Assembly: GCA_035651635.1 (NCBI GenBank) | Contig: DASRFK010000011.1 | Coordinates: 1 to 64,000 of the forward strand | From: JANXQE01 sp035651635 | GTDB taxonomy: Bacteria; Verrucomicrobiota; Verrucomicrobiia; Limisphaerales; UBA8199 | Length of the DNA: 64,000 nt | Direction of reading: 5' to 3' | In this document: in pieces, positions 17,925 to 26,446 of the stretch | Layout: every line of letters starts with the position of its first letter | How positions within the stretch are numbered: position 1 is the first letter of the stretch | Made by a program: the position numbers and the translations under genes | Notes under the pieces: generated by a model | Databases searched by the model: none | What the model was told of the DNA's origin: nothing | What the model saw: the letters and a program-made list of their open reading frames with translations, nothing else

Positions 17925-19360
17925 TTCCTTCGGCAGACACCAAGCCGTCCGGCGATTTTATGGAAACCTCGGCCTCTGCGCCAACCGTCCTGGTCGTGGA
18001 TGATGACCGCGGGTTGTTGCGGCTGATCCAACGGGCGCTGCAGCGTGAGGGTTTCAACACGGCTGCCGCGACCAGCGGCCAGGCGGCGCTGGAGTGGCTG
18101 GGCCAAAACCGGGCCGAACTCATGTTGCTGGACCTTAAACTCCAGGACATTCAAGGCCCGCAACTGGTCGAGCGCCTCGTCCAATCGCAGCGCTGTCCCC
18201 CGTTCATTATCATTACCGGCCAGGGCGATGAGCGTGTCGCGGTGGATATGATGAAACGCGGCGCCCGCGATTACCTGGTGAAGGACGGTGATTTTTTGCA
18301 CTTCGTCCCGGCCGTGGTTAAAAGGGCACTCGACCAATTGGACCAGGAACGACGCCTCGCGGAGGCCGAGCAGCAAGTCCATCTGGTTCGCAGCGCTGTC
18401 GAGCAAGGGTTCAGCGCGGTCTTAATCTGCAGCGCCGAATTGCCGGACTTGAAGGTGATCTACATCAATCCGTCGTTTGCGCAGGCGACGGGTTATACGG
18501 CGGAAACAGTGGTGGGCAAACCGCTCAGCTCGTTGGCGGGGCTGCAACATGTGTCTCAACGATTGCAAGCCGGCCTGCCGAGCGGCGCCCGTTTTCTCGA
18601 TGAGATTTCCACTTACCAAACGGCGAATGGCGAGCGCTGGGGGGAATGGCGCGTCGGTCCAGTTGAAGACAACCAGGGGCGCAACACGCACTGGTTGATT
18701 ATCTTTCGGGACATCACCGAACGGCGGCGGTTGGAACGGGAGATCCTCGAAATCAGTGATCAGGAACGGCGCCGGATCGGACAGGACTTGCACGATGGCC
18801 TATGCCAACAGCTGGCGGGGATCGAGCTCATGAGCCAGGTCTTGCACCAGAAACTGGCCGGCAAATCGAAGGCCGAGGCCAATCGCGCCAGCGACATCGC
18901 ACGTCACGTGCGCGAGGCGATTACTCAGACCCGGTCCCTGGCACGAGGCCTGGCGCCGGTCACCCTGGAATCCGAAGGCCTGGCCTCGGCCCTCGAGGAA
19001 CTGGCGGCCAACACCGAAAAGATGTTCGGAATTACGTGCGTGGCAGAATGCAAAGGGGCGGGCCGGAACGAGCCTCCGGCCACCGCCACGCACCTATACC
19101 GCATCGCCCAGGAAGCGGTCTCGAACGCGATTCGTCACGGCAAGGCGACTCAAGTCCGCATTGGCCTCGAAGCAGACCGCGACCAAATCATGCTGCGGGT
19201 CGTCGATAACGGGGCTGGACTGCCAAAAGCAGTGACGCGGAACGAAGGGATGGGTCTGCGGATTATGCGTTATCGGGCGGGGATGATTGGCGGCTCGTTA
19301 TCCATAGAATCCACTCCGGGAGGCGGCGCCCAGGTATCGTGTGTTGTGACCAAGACATAA
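17921..19360 (+). CDS. REC-PAS-HisKA_3 sensor kinase (NarX/DegS type)
   Basis: About 479 residues from GTG 17921, which overlaps the preceding stop as GTGA; ATG 17960 is an alternative start. Order: receiver (LVVDDDRGLLRLIQ; acceptor Asp in LMLLDLKLQD; Lys in YLVKDGDF), a PAS domain (about 145-265, with INPSFAQATGYTAETVVGKP), then HisKA_3 with ERRRIGQDLHDGLCQQLAGI (phospho-acceptor His in DLHDG) and a compact ATPase domain with NAIRHGKATQ and DNGAGLP. HisKA_3 kinases act on NarL/LuxR regulators, and one lies directly downstream. The receiver could be the target of the FixL-like kinase, making a relay; this is inference. Confidence 0.9.
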   Translation: MIPSADTKPSGDFMETSASAPTVLVVDDDRGLLRLIQRALQREGFNTAAATSGQAALEWLGQNRAELMLLDLKLQDIQGPQLVERLVQSQRCPPFIIITGQGDERVAVDMMKRGARDYLVKDGDFLHFVPAVVKRALDQLDQERRLAEAEQQVHLVRSAVEQGFSAVLICSAELPDLKVIYINPSFAQATGYTAETVVGKPLSSLAGLQHVSQRLQAGLPSGARFLDEISTYQTANGERWGEWRVGPVEDNQGRNTHWLIIFRDITERRRLEREILEISDQERRRIGQDLHDGLCQQLAGIELMSQVLHQKLAGKSKAEANRASDIARHVREAITQTRSLARGLAPVTLESEGLASALEELAANTEKMFGITCVAECKGAGRNEPPATATHLYRIAQEAVSNAIRHGKATQVRIGLEADRDQIMLRVVDNGAGLPKAVTRNEGMGLRIMRYRAGMIGGSLSIESTPGGGAQVSCVVTKT

Positions 19361-19417
19361 AAAAGGCTGGCGCACGCACCGGGGAAACTGTTGAAGTGGA
19401 GGCACAATCCAGCACTG

Positions 19418-20083
19418 ATGAAGAAGGCTGCTCAGCTCAAGCAACGCATCGTGATCGTAGACGATCATCCGATGATGCGCGAAGGACTGGCGCAACTGAT
19501 CGAGCACGAGCCTGACCTGGTCGTCGAGGCGCAGGCGGACTCCGCCGGCCAGGCTTTGCGGACGATCGAGAAAGCCGTACCCGACCTGCTGCTGGTGGAT
19601 ATTTCGCTGCCCGACAAGAGCGGGCTTGAACTGATCAAAGACGTCCACACGCTGCAACCGGCATTGCCCATCCTGGTGGTCTCGATGCATGACGAATCGC
19701 TCTATGCCGAACGCGTGCTGCGCGCCGGCGGACGCGGCTACATCATGAAACAGGAAGGCGGGAAAAAGTTGATGCTGGCGATCCGCCAGGTTCTGGGCGG
19801 ACGCATTTACGTCAGCGAGAAAATCTCGGCCAAGATCCTTGAAAATTATTCCGGGCACCGGCCGGATTCCCAATCTCCCGTCGAAAAGCTATCGGACCGG
19901 GAATTCGAGGTTTTTCAATTGTTGGGCCAGGGCCACGGGACGCGCGAGATTGCCGAGCATCTGCATCTGAGCGTCAAAACCGTGGAAGTGCATCGGGCCA
20001 ATATCCGGAAGAAAATGGAACTGGCCAACGGCGGTGAGTTGGTAAGATATGCCATCCGCTGGAATGAAGCGCAGAAACCGTAG
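19418..20083 (+). CDS. NarL/LuxR-family response regulator
   Basis: About 221 residues from ATG 19418. The receiver has IVIVDDHPMMREGL, acceptor Asp in LLLVDISLPDKSG, Ser in VVSMHDE and Lys in YIMKQEGG. The C-terminal LuxR-type helix-turn-helix contains LSDREFEVFQLLGQGHGTREIAEHL and HLSVKTVEVHRANIRKKM. It is the expected DNA-binding partner of the HisKA_3 kinase, which ends 57 bases upstream. GGAGG lies too far from the ATG for ideal spacing; an in-frame TTG at 19391 precedes the GGAGG. The gene for the PLP enzyme follows after only 12 bases and may be co-transcribed. Confidence 0.93.
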   Translation: MKKAAQLKQRIVIVDDHPMMREGLAQLIEHEPDLVVEAQADSAGQALRTIEKAVPDLLLVDISLPDKSGLELIKDVHTLQPALPILVVSMHDESLYAERVLRAGGRGYIMKQEGGKKLMLAIRQVLGGRIYVSEKISAKILENYSGHRPDSQSPVEKLSDREFEVFQLLGQGHGTREIAEHLHLSVKTVEVHRANIRKKMELANGGELVRYAIRWNEAQKP

Positions 20084-20095
20084 ACCGAGAACTCG

Positions 20096-21244
20096 ATGAA
20101 ACACGCGACTCACTCCTTTCGTCCGGCAACGCAGTGCGTCCACGCCGGGACCCACCTGGACGAGCGCACCGGAGGGGTTGGCAGCCCGATTTTTCCAAGC
20201 ACGTCGTACGCCTATCCCAACCCGGCCAATGAAAATATCTACCCGCGATATTTTAACGTGCCAAATCAACGGGTGGTCGCGCGCAAAATCGCGGCATTGG
20301 AGAAAGGAGAAGAGGCGTTGGTGTTCGGTTCCGGGATGGCGGCGATCTCAACCGTGCTCTTCGCGCATTTGAAGCCGGGCGATCACGCGCTGTTCCAGGC
20401 CGATCTGTATGGAGGCACTTACCATTTTCTCAGCGGCGAATTGTCCGCCTTCGGAATTCAAACCGGACTGGCCGGCACGCCGGAGGAATTCGAGGCGGCT
20501 TTGCGCCCAAACACGCGGGTGATTTATGTCGAATCGCCTTCCAACCCGCTGCTGCGCTGCATCGACCTGGCCGCGGTTGCGGCTGTGGCGCGCAACCATG
20601 GGCTGCTGAGCATCATCGATAACACCTTCGCCACCCCGATTAATCAAAACCCGATTGAATTGGGCATCGATGTGGTGGTCCATAGCGCGACCAAATACCT
20701 GAATGGGCATACGGACGTAAACGCGGGCGTGGCGGTCTCCTCGGGTGCCGTGATCAGAAAAGTAGCCGAGTGTGCGATCAATCACGGGGGCACGCTCGAT
20801 GCGCACGGTTGTTACCAGCTGGAACGCGGCATGAAAACCCTCGCCCTCAGAGTCCAACGGCACAATGAAAACGCGAGCCGGTTCGCCGAATTCCTGCAGC
20901 ATCATCCGGCAGTGGCCCGAGTCAATTATCCGGGCCTGCCGAGCCACCCCGATCACCAGATTGCCACGAGGCAAATGCGCGGTTTCGGCGGCATGCTGTC
21001 GTTTGAACTGCGGGAATCGGCCAGGGTTAACGAGGTGCTACGGCGATTGCGGGTAGCCACGCCGGCGCTGAGCCTGGGCGGAGTTGAAACCCTGGTGTGC
21101 CTGCCCAGCCAGACCTCGCACCGCTCGATGTCGCCGGAAGAACGGGAGCGCGCCGGCATCAGCGCCGGCCTGATCCGGGTATCGGTGGGCATCGAGGATC
21201 TCGAAGACCTCTACGAAGACTTTGACCAGGCCCTGAGGATTTAG
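20096..21244 (+). CDS. Cys/Met metabolism PLP-dependent lyase or synthase
   Basis: The 382-residue protein belongs to the cystathionine gamma-synthase / gamma-lyase / methionine gamma-lyase family. PLP-binding features are VFGSGMAAIST, DNTFATP, and Lys200 in HSATKYLNGHTDVNAG, which forms the Schiff base. The N-terminal YPRYFNVPNQRVVARKIAALE is the usual active-site loop contributed by the neighbouring subunit. Synthases and lyases cannot be told apart from these motifs. It probably makes or breaks cystathionine, or degrades methionine, in the cytoplasm. Its closeness to the response regulator (12 bases) raises the possibility that the signalling cluster controls it. Confidence 0.9.
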   Translation: MKHATHSFRPATQCVHAGTHLDERTGGVGSPIFPSTSYAYPNPANENIYPRYFNVPNQRVVARKIAALEKGEEALVFGSGMAAISTVLFAHLKPGDHALFQADLYGGTYHFLSGELSAFGIQTGLAGTPEEFEAALRPNTRVIYVESPSNPLLRCIDLAAVAAVARNHGLLSIIDNTFATPINQNPIELGIDVVVHSATKYLNGHTDVNAGVAVSSGAVIRKVAECAINHGGTLDAHGCYQLERGMKTLALRVQRHNENASRFAEFLQHHPAVARVNYPGLPSHPDHQIATRQMRGFGGMLSFELRESARVNEVLRRLRVATPALSLGGVETLVCLPSQTSHRSMSPEERERAGISAGLIRVSVGIEDLEDLYEDFDQALRI

Positions 21245-21288
21245 AGCGGCAGGGTGGTCAAGTTTCAACCTGCAACAGCTGTCCAGGT

Positions 21289-22188
21289 CTACGCTGCATG
21301 CTCCAGTTCGGCAAAGGTGATGCGATTCTTGCCTTCCGTCTTGCTCTGAAACAGACACCGATCCGCTTCCGCCAATAACTCGCGTTTGTCGGCAGCATCC
21401 TCTGGGAAAGCGGCCAGGCCAAAGGAGGCGGTGAGCCTTGCGTGGATACCTTCCTTCTGAAGGAACGGGGTCGAGAGAATCGCCTGTTTCATACGGTTGA
21501 CCTTGAGCAGGGCTTCGTCTTTGTTCTGGCGCGGCAGGATCGCGATGAACTCATCGCCGCCGTAGCGCACCAGCCGATCTTCCTCGCCCAGCACGTGTGC
21601 GACGGTCTGAGCCACTTCCCTCAGAGCTTTGCTCCCGAGCAAATGGCCATGGGTATCGACGAGATGCTTGAAGTTGTCGAGGTCGAAAAAAACGAGGCAG
21701 ACCTCAACGGGCTTCTCAGCGTGATCGAGCAGCCGGTCCAAATAACGGTGCAGGTAGCGCGTGTTGTTGAACCCGGAAACGTCGTCCGTCACGGCGAGTT
21801 TCATGACCCGGTCATGCTCTCGTTTAAGATCGAGCGACCACCGCCGCATGCGTAATAAATTAGCCACACGCGCTTGCAGTTCGTTTTCGTTTAGGGGACG
21901 GATAAGCAGATCATCGACGACCCGTCCCAGATGCCGGGAAGGCATGCTTCCCCGGCGCCGCATCGTCAGAAGCAGAAAAGGCAAAAAAACAGGCTGTTCA
22001 GCCTGGCGGCGACGGCGAACTTTGGAACGGAGCTCTTTGAGGGACGGACCATCGATGATGACCAGGTCAAATTCGCCCTCCAAGGGGTGTTCGGGGTTGG
22101 GCAAGATCAAGTGGCAAGACTTGGCCAGCCAATCCTCCAATCGGCGACGATCCTTCTTTTTTCGCACCTGCAACAGCACTCGGTCCAT
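21289..22188 (-). CDS. Diguanylate cyclase with degenerate receiver
   Basis: A 299-residue protein. The N-terminal about 120 residues resemble a receiver (IIDGPSLKEL, LIRPLNENELQARVANLL) but lack the usual acidic pocket. A short helical linker and a GGDEF domain follow, with intact YGGDEF and the FFDLDNFKHLVDTHGH motif, so it should make cyclic di-GMP from GTP. The inhibitory site five residues upstream reads GEED rather than RxxD, so product inhibition is probably lost. It converges with the PLP enzyme, and no phosphodiesterase is nearby. Confidence 0.9.
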   Translation of the reverse strand: MDRVLLQVRKKKDRRRLEDWLAKSCHLILPNPEHPLEGEFDLVIIDGPSLKELRSKVRRRRQAEQPVFLPFLLLTMRRRGSMPSRHLGRVVDDLLIRPLNENELQARVANLLRMRRWSLDLKREHDRVMKLAVTDDVSGFNNTRYLHRYLDRLLDHAEKPVEVCLVFFDLDNFKHLVDTHGHLLGSKALREVAQTVAHVLGEEDRLVRYGGDEFIAILPRQNKDEALLKVNRMKQAILSTPFLQKEGIHARLTASFGLAAFPEDAADKRELLAEADRCLFQSKTEGKNRITFAELEHAA

Positions 22189-22403
22189 ACCCGGAGAGCC
22201 GCGTTAGCTTGCAGGCGCCCCTCGTAAAATGGCACAAATAAGCAACAAATGAAAGGGGTCATAACCGGAATGTGGACTGGTGCCCACTGGGCTTCGTCAG
22301 GCACGCGTCAGGCAAGAGGACGAATAGGACCGAGAGGACGGATTGGGGAGCGGCTGCGTAGCGCCCTTGGAAACGGGGTTAATCGCAAGGGCGTCGAGAT
22401 CGC

Positions 22404-23483
22404 TCATTCAAAGCGCGGTCGCATGTGCCCCAGGCTGGTCTGGTCGGCGGCCTCGGACATGCCGCCGTGGAGCAGCCGCCGGGCGCCGTCGATCACGTAA
22501 TCCCAGTTGAACGCGGGGCCGGGATCGACTTTGTCGGTTTGAATATGAAAATGACCCAGGACGCCATGGTAAGCTTTCAAAGCGGGGTCAGGAAGTTTCG
22601 CGGTGATAAGACGGCCGCCCGAGTCTTTGGGAAAATCGCAGGTCATTCGGGGAAAAACCCGAGTCAGAGCGGCGGTGAGTTTAATCAGGGCCCGGTACTG
22701 CTCGGGGGTGAAATCGTACTGCACGAGTTCCCGGCCTTGGATGACCCCTTTAATCGGATCGGGTCGGGCTGGATGACCCACAAAACCCGCAGTGCGGATG
22801 CCACCATCCCCATATGAGCTTGGAATAGTGATTCGCGTCGTGCCATCGGCGTGGCGAGCATACCAGCGATCGAATGGGTTTTTCTCGTCGCTGCCGTAGG
22901 CGCCGACATTGGCAATTTCAATTCCAACACTGCGGCTATTGGAAGAAGTGGCATGCCAGGCGCGTTCCTTGAGGTCGAGCGTTTGGTAAATCGTTCCGTC
23001 CAGGTCGAGCATGAAATGCACGCTCAAATCGCGGTGATCCTGCAGCACGTTGAAACACTGGCGGCTGGTGCCGCAGGCGTCGAAATGGATCACAAACTGA
23101 TCCACGGCCCTTTGCAGGGTCGGCAAATCCCAACCGCCGCCGCGGACGCGCTCCAGTTCTTCTGGCGTTAAGCCGTTTCGACGCAGATTGTATCGATTGG
23201 GTGAAGTCAACTCCCGCACCTCGGCTTGCGAATCTTCCCAATCGGATTTGTCCAGAGGACTGAACCGGCGCTCGACACGGTAGGCGTCGTAACCGCCCGG
23301 GTCCATCCAGAGCACGATGGGCGTCCCGGTGTGGAAAAATTGGCCCGCGGCGACAATTTCGTCGCCGGAACGGCGTTCGACCGCGCCGGGTCGGGGAGGT
23401 GTCTTACAACCGGTAAGCGCCGCAAGGATCAGGAGTATGGCTGAGGCACAGCAGACGGAGCGACGGAATCTCACGAGCGCCAC
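22404..23483 (-). CDS. N-acetylmuramoyl-L-alanine amidase lipoprotein (Amidase_2/PGRP fold)
   Basis: A 359-residue lipoprotein with lipobox ALTGC (Cys26). The catalytic domain (about 125-335) contains FVIHFDACG (His133), KERAWHATSSNSRSVGIEI (His177) and GVLGHFHIQTDKVDPGPAFNW (His311/His313, Asp315), matching the zinc ligands and the DPG motif of AmiD-type amidases. It would cleave the bond between MurNAc and the stem peptide, recycling or remodelling peptidoglycan from a membrane anchor. A stretch of about 90 residues before the domain has no recognised fold. The yceI-like gene lies 8 bases downstream on the same strand. Confidence 0.9.
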   Translation of the reverse strand: MALVRFRRSVCCASAILLILAALTGCKTPPRPGAVERRSGDEIVAAGQFFHTGTPIVLWMDPGGYDAYRVERRFSPLDKSDWEDSQAEVRELTSPNRYNLRRNGLTPEELERVRGGGWDLPTLQRAVDQFVIHFDACGTSRQCFNVLQDHRDLSVHFMLDLDGTIYQTLDLKERAWHATSSNSRSVGIEIANVGAYGSDEKNPFDRWYARHADGTTRITIPSSYGDGGIRTAGFVGHPARPDPIKGVIQGRELVQYDFTPEQYRALIKLTAALTRVFPRMTCDFPKDSGGRLITAKLPDPALKAYHGVLGHFHIQTDKVDPGPAFNWDYVIDGARRLLHGGMSEAADQTSLGHMRPRFE

Positions 23484-23491
23484 AAAGCTGG

Positions 23492-24079
23492 TTATTTTGC
23501 TTTGACCGCCTCAGCGTTGATTTCCAATTCGATTTCGTTGGCCACGACCAAACCGCCGGTCTCCAGCGCCTGGTTGTACTTGAGGCCGTAATCCTGCCGG
23601 TTGAGCTTTGCCCGCGCCTGAAGCCCGATTCGGCTGTTCCCCCACGGATCTTTAATCGGACCTTTAACCGTGACCGGCAGCGAGAGTTCCTTAGTCACAC
23701 CATGCATGGTGAAATCACCTACCAGCACCATGTCGCTGCCTTGTTTCTCAGCTCGTTTGCTCTTGAAGGTGATCGTGGGAAACTTAGCGGCATCAAAGAA
23801 GTCGGGGCTGCGCAGGTGATTATCGCGCCGTTCGATCCCGGTATCGATACTTTTGGTCTGAATTGTTCCAGTGGCCTCTTTGACCTGGCCGCCATCCAAG
23901 GTGAGCGCGCCCGAAAAGTCATTGAACTTGCCGTGAACGGTGTTGATGACCATGTGCGTCACGGCAAAGCCGACTGTCGAATGAGCGGGATCGAGGTTAT
24001 AAGTTTCCGCTGCTTTGGCTGCAAAACCCGTGAACGCGAGGACCGAAAGACAAATGAGCTGGAGAGTGGTTTTCATCAT
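23492..24079 (-). CDS. YceI family periplasmic lipid-binding protein
   Basis: About 195 residues from ATG 24079, or the adjacent ATG at 24076. The signal peptide MKTTLQLICLSVLAFTGF ends near AAKA, and the mature domain begins ETYNLDPAHSTVGFAVTHMV, the lipocalin-like YceI opening. DNHLRSPDFFDAAKFPTITF and DFTMHGVTKELSLPV are further family landmarks. Relatives bind isoprenoid lipids in the periplasm. A longer frame back to 24316 runs through the CACAGAG repeat and is not a real N-terminus. The gene is last in the pair with the upstream GxxExxY unit, separated from it by that repeat. Confidence 0.93.
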   Translation of the reverse strand: MMKTTLQLICLSVLAFTGFAAKAAETYNLDPAHSTVGFAVTHMVINTVHGKFNDFSGALTLDGGQVKEATGTIQTKSIDTGIERRDNHLRSPDFFDAAKFPTITFKSKRAEKQGSDMVLVGDFTMHGVTKELSLPVTVKGPIKDPWGNSRIGLQARAKLNRQDYGLKYNQALETGGLVVANEIELEINAEAVKAK

Positions 24080-24131
24080 AGGTTCGATTTTCGGGGAATA
24101 TAGCATATTGACCCACAGAGGCACGCAAATT

Positions 24132-24238
24132 GAACCACAGAGGCACAGAGACACAGAGGAATTCCAAAGATGTACATTTCCCCGAGAGGTCATTAGCTGC
24201 CTTCTCTGTGCCTCCGTGCCTCCGTGCCTCTGTGGTTT
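24132..24238. repeat. CACAGAG-type palindromic repeat, copy 1
   Basis: The unit starts GAACCACAGAGGCACAGAG and ends CCGTGCCTCTGTGGTTT, so its ends are inverted copies of each other. The middle contains TTCCAAAGATGTACATTTCC and a CCCGAGAGGTCATT stretch. Copy 2 at 24687-24785 is nearly identical and in the same orientation. An extra half unit (CCACAGAGGCAC) lies at 24113-24124. It sits between yceI and the stop of the GxxExxY gene. Confidence 0.88.
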
Positions 24239-24245
24239 ATGCAGC

Positions 24246-24674
24246 TCACGGCCCGGGAGGCCGGAACAAATCTCCGCAAGCCACGCGCTTGACGCCCTGC
24301 TTGAGGACCGGGACATTGAAGTTGATCAGTAACCCCAGCGGTTTTTTGTCCAACTTCAGGTAGGTGAGCAACTGGGCTTCATGGATTGGATGCAGTTCCG
24401 TAACGGCTTTGAGCTCAACAATCAAACTGCGCTCGACCACGAAGTCCAGTCGATAGCCACAATCGAGCTGCACTTCCTTGTAATGAACGGGGAGCGCCCG
24501 TTGACGCTCGAAACCAAGCCCCGCCTTGGATAATTCGTACGCCAGACACTCCTCGTACGCGGATTCGAGCAAGCCTGGCCCAAGCTCGCGGTGAATTTCG
24601 ATACACAGTCCGATGACCCTCCCCGACAGATCATTTAGCTGGCTTCTTCGTGCCTCCGCGTCTTGGTGGCTCAT
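24246..24674 (-). CDS. GxxExxY protein (PDDEXK nuclease-like fold)
   Basis: A 142-residue protein. HRELGPGLLESAYEECLAYE carries the eponymous GxxExxY, and GYRLDFVVERSLIVELKAV has the Asp and E-x-K of a PDDEXK nuclease core. LLINFNVPVLKQGVKR is the conserved C-terminal end. The biochemical role of the family is unknown; a nuclease-like activity is only inferred from the fold. ATG 24674 (MSHQDAEARR) is chosen because longer frames enter the repeat. The gene lies between two direct copies of the CACAGAG repeat, an arrangement I recall for this family in other bacteria. Confidence 0.9.
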   Translation of the reverse strand: MSHQDAEARRSQLNDLSGRVIGLCIEIHRELGPGLLESAYEECLAYELSKAGLGFERQRALPVHYKEVQLDCGYRLDFVVERSLIVELKAVTELHPIHEAQLLTYLKLDKKPLGLLINFNVPVLKQGVKRVACGDLFRPPGP

Positions 24675-24686
24675 GGCAGCCTTATT

Positions 24687-24785
24687 GAACCACAAAGTCA
24701 CAGAGACACAGAGGAATTCCAAAGATGTACACTTCCCCGAGAGGTCATTTGCTGCCTTCTCTGTGCCTCCGTGCCTCTGTGGTTA
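24687..24785. repeat. CACAGAG-type palindromic repeat, copy 2
   Basis: The unit starts GAACCACAAAGTCACAGAG (24687) and ends CCGTGCCTCTGTGGTT (24785), with the same interior as copy 1. Together the two direct copies bracket the GxxExxY gene. The rest of the gap to the cold-shock gene shows nothing recognisable. Confidence 0.88.
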
Positions 24786-24886
24786 ATTCAGCCGTGGTTC
24801 AGGTCCTCCGGAACAGGTGAAAAGAAATAGGTCGTCCCGCGTGCCAGGACGAATCCGGGACTCCCGACTAGCGCCGCACGAGCCGA

Positions 24887-25093
24887 CTAGGCGTGGGCTC
24901 GTTGGACTTTTTCGGCTTTGGGACCCTTCTCGCCGGTGACGATGTCGAAGATGACTTCGTCGCCTTCGCGCAGCGTCTTAAAACCTTCCCCAAGGATCGC
25001 TGTGTGATGGACAAAAACATCCTGGCCCGCCTCTTGGGCGATGAAACCCAGGCCCTTTTTATTGTCCCACCATTTAACTTTGCCTTTAGCCAT
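24887..25093 (-). CDS. Cold-shock domain protein
   Basis: A 68-residue single cold-shock domain from ATG 25093, with AGGAGA about 6 bases upstream. It shows MAKGKVKWWDNKKGLGFI, where KGLGFI is RNP1, and DVFVHHTAI, which is RNP2. LREGDEVIFDIVTGEKGPKA follows, and the end is VQRAHA. It binds single-stranded RNA or DNA and acts as an RNA chaperone. A longer frame to 25150 lacks family support. The gene is alone. The long upstream gap could give the mRNA a long leader, as in many csp genes. Confidence 0.95.
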   Translation of the reverse strand: MAKGKVKWWDNKKGLGFIAQEAGQDVFVHHTAILGEGFKTLREGDEVIFDIVTGEKGPKAEKVQRAHA

Positions 25094-25438
25094 ATCTATC
25101 TCCTGAATGCCTGAGAGGAAGGCCAGCAAAACAAGCGGACACGCGCCCAACCGGGTGAATGCCCGTTACCGGCTCTGGAACCACGTATTCCTCAAAAGCG
25201 ATTGGAGACTAATAAGCCACTCGGCGTAAGTCAAGTGGTCTTTTGCCCCTGGCGCGCGGACATCGGTTGTCCGCAGGGAGCCGCGAATCGCCGATGCGCC
25301 AAAGACAAGGTTTGGAGCCAGCCATGGTCGTTCGTTGCTGCGAGCAGGATGCTCGCGCGGCGCCGCCGCTGAGGACGTCCATTAGCATCGCGGATTCAAA
25401 CTATTGAAAATGGTGTTTGACCCTGGTAGCTTGCCCGC
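25094..25438. other. 345-base divergent intergenic region
   Basis: Between the cold-shock gene (minus) and the ABC binding-protein gene (plus). No gene was found. The segment 25250-25340 has short GC-rich inverted motifs (GGACATCGGTTGTCC, GAGCAGGATGCTC) like the other intergenic repeats of this window. The promoters of both genes must lie here, but no convincing -35/-10 pair was found. Confidence 0.5.
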
Positions 25439-26434
25439 ATGCCCGGAACTTCGCAGCGCAAATATTCGCTCCTCTGCTCGCTCATCCTGTTGGCGGTTAC
25501 AGGTTTTGCCGCAGAACCGCCTTATACCATCGCCGTTATTCCGAAAGGCACCACTCACGAGTTCTGGAAATCCGTCAACGCAGGAGCGGTCAAAGCGGAG
25601 CGCGAACTGACCGCCCAAGGAACAAAGGTGAAGATCTTCTGGAAAGGACCGTTGCGCGAGGATGACCGCGATCAGCAGATCCAGGTGGTCGAGAACTTCA
25701 TGGCGCGTCAGGTTAGCGCGATCGTCCTTGCCCCGTTGGATTCACAGGCCCTGGTGCGGCCAGTCCACAACGCAACGAGGGCCAAAGTCCCCGTCGTCAT
25801 TATTGACTCGGATCTCAAATCGGACGAATACGTCAGTTTCGTTGCGACGGACAATTACAAGGGCGGGCAACTGGCGGGCGAACAAATGGGCAAGCTTTTG
25901 GGGGGGGCGGGCAATGTGATCCTGCTCCGGTACGCCGTTGGCTCGGCTAGTACGGAAGCGCGTGAAGCCGGCTTCCTGGACGTGCTCAAGACGAAGTATC
26001 CGGGGATAAAACTAATATCTTCCGACCAGCACGCCGGGGCGACCCGGGAGACGGCTTACCAGGTATCACAGAACCTGCTCAACCGTTTCGGGCGCGAGGT
26101 GAATGGTATTTTTTGCCCGTGCGAACCGCCCACCATCGCCATGACCAAGGCTCTGCGTGACTTGGGGCTGGCGGGCGGGAAGGTCAAAATGGTTGGGTTC
26201 GACGCCGGGTCGCAATCGGTGCTGGACATGAAGAACGGGGATGTGCAGGGCCTGGTGGTGCAAAACCCGCTGCTGATGGGGTACCTGGGCGTGGTCACTG
26301 CCGTGAAACATCTTAAAGGCGAAAAGGTCGAGAAAAGAATCGATACCGGAGTGGTTTTGGTCACTCCCGAAAACATGAACGAGCCGCAAATAAAGGAGCT
26401 GCTCTATCCGCCTTTAAATGAGTATCTGAACTGA
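25439..26434 (+). CDS. Sugar ABC transporter periplasmic binding protein (RbsB-like)
   Basis: A 331-residue protein of the pentose/hexose binding family (Peripla_BP_4). A signal peptide runs to about residue 25 (FAAEPPYTIAVIPKGTTHEFW), followed by the two-lobed fold with VSAIVLAPLDSQALVRPV, VVIIDSDLKSDEYVSFVATDN (hinge/ligand region) and GGKVKMVGFDAGSQSV. It captures a sugar or polyol for the permease encoded 12 bases downstream. Because myo-inositol oxygenase follows the permease, inositol is a reasonable ligand (inference). No ATPase gene is present in this cluster. Confidence 0.92.
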   Translation: MPGTSQRKYSLLCSLILLAVTGFAAEPPYTIAVIPKGTTHEFWKSVNAGAVKAERELTAQGTKVKIFWKGPLREDDRDQQIQVVENFMARQVSAIVLAPLDSQALVRPVHNATRAKVPVVIIDSDLKSDEYVSFVATDNYKGGQLAGEQMGKLLGGAGNVILLRYAVGSASTEAREAGFLDVLKTKYPGIKLISSDQHAGATRETAYQVSQNLLNRFGREVNGIFCPCEPPTIAMTKALRDLGLAGGKVKMVGFDAGSQSVLDMKNGDVQGLVVQNPLLMGYLGVVTAVKHLKGEKVEKRIDTGVVLVTPENMNEPQIKELLYPPLNEYLN

Positions 26435-26446
26435 GATTAGGGGTTC

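Noticed and set aside
24080..24316. N-terminal extension of the yceI frame
   Set aside because: The extension is translated CACAGAG repeat and GxxExxY DNA. The true signal peptide starts at ATG 24079 or 24076.
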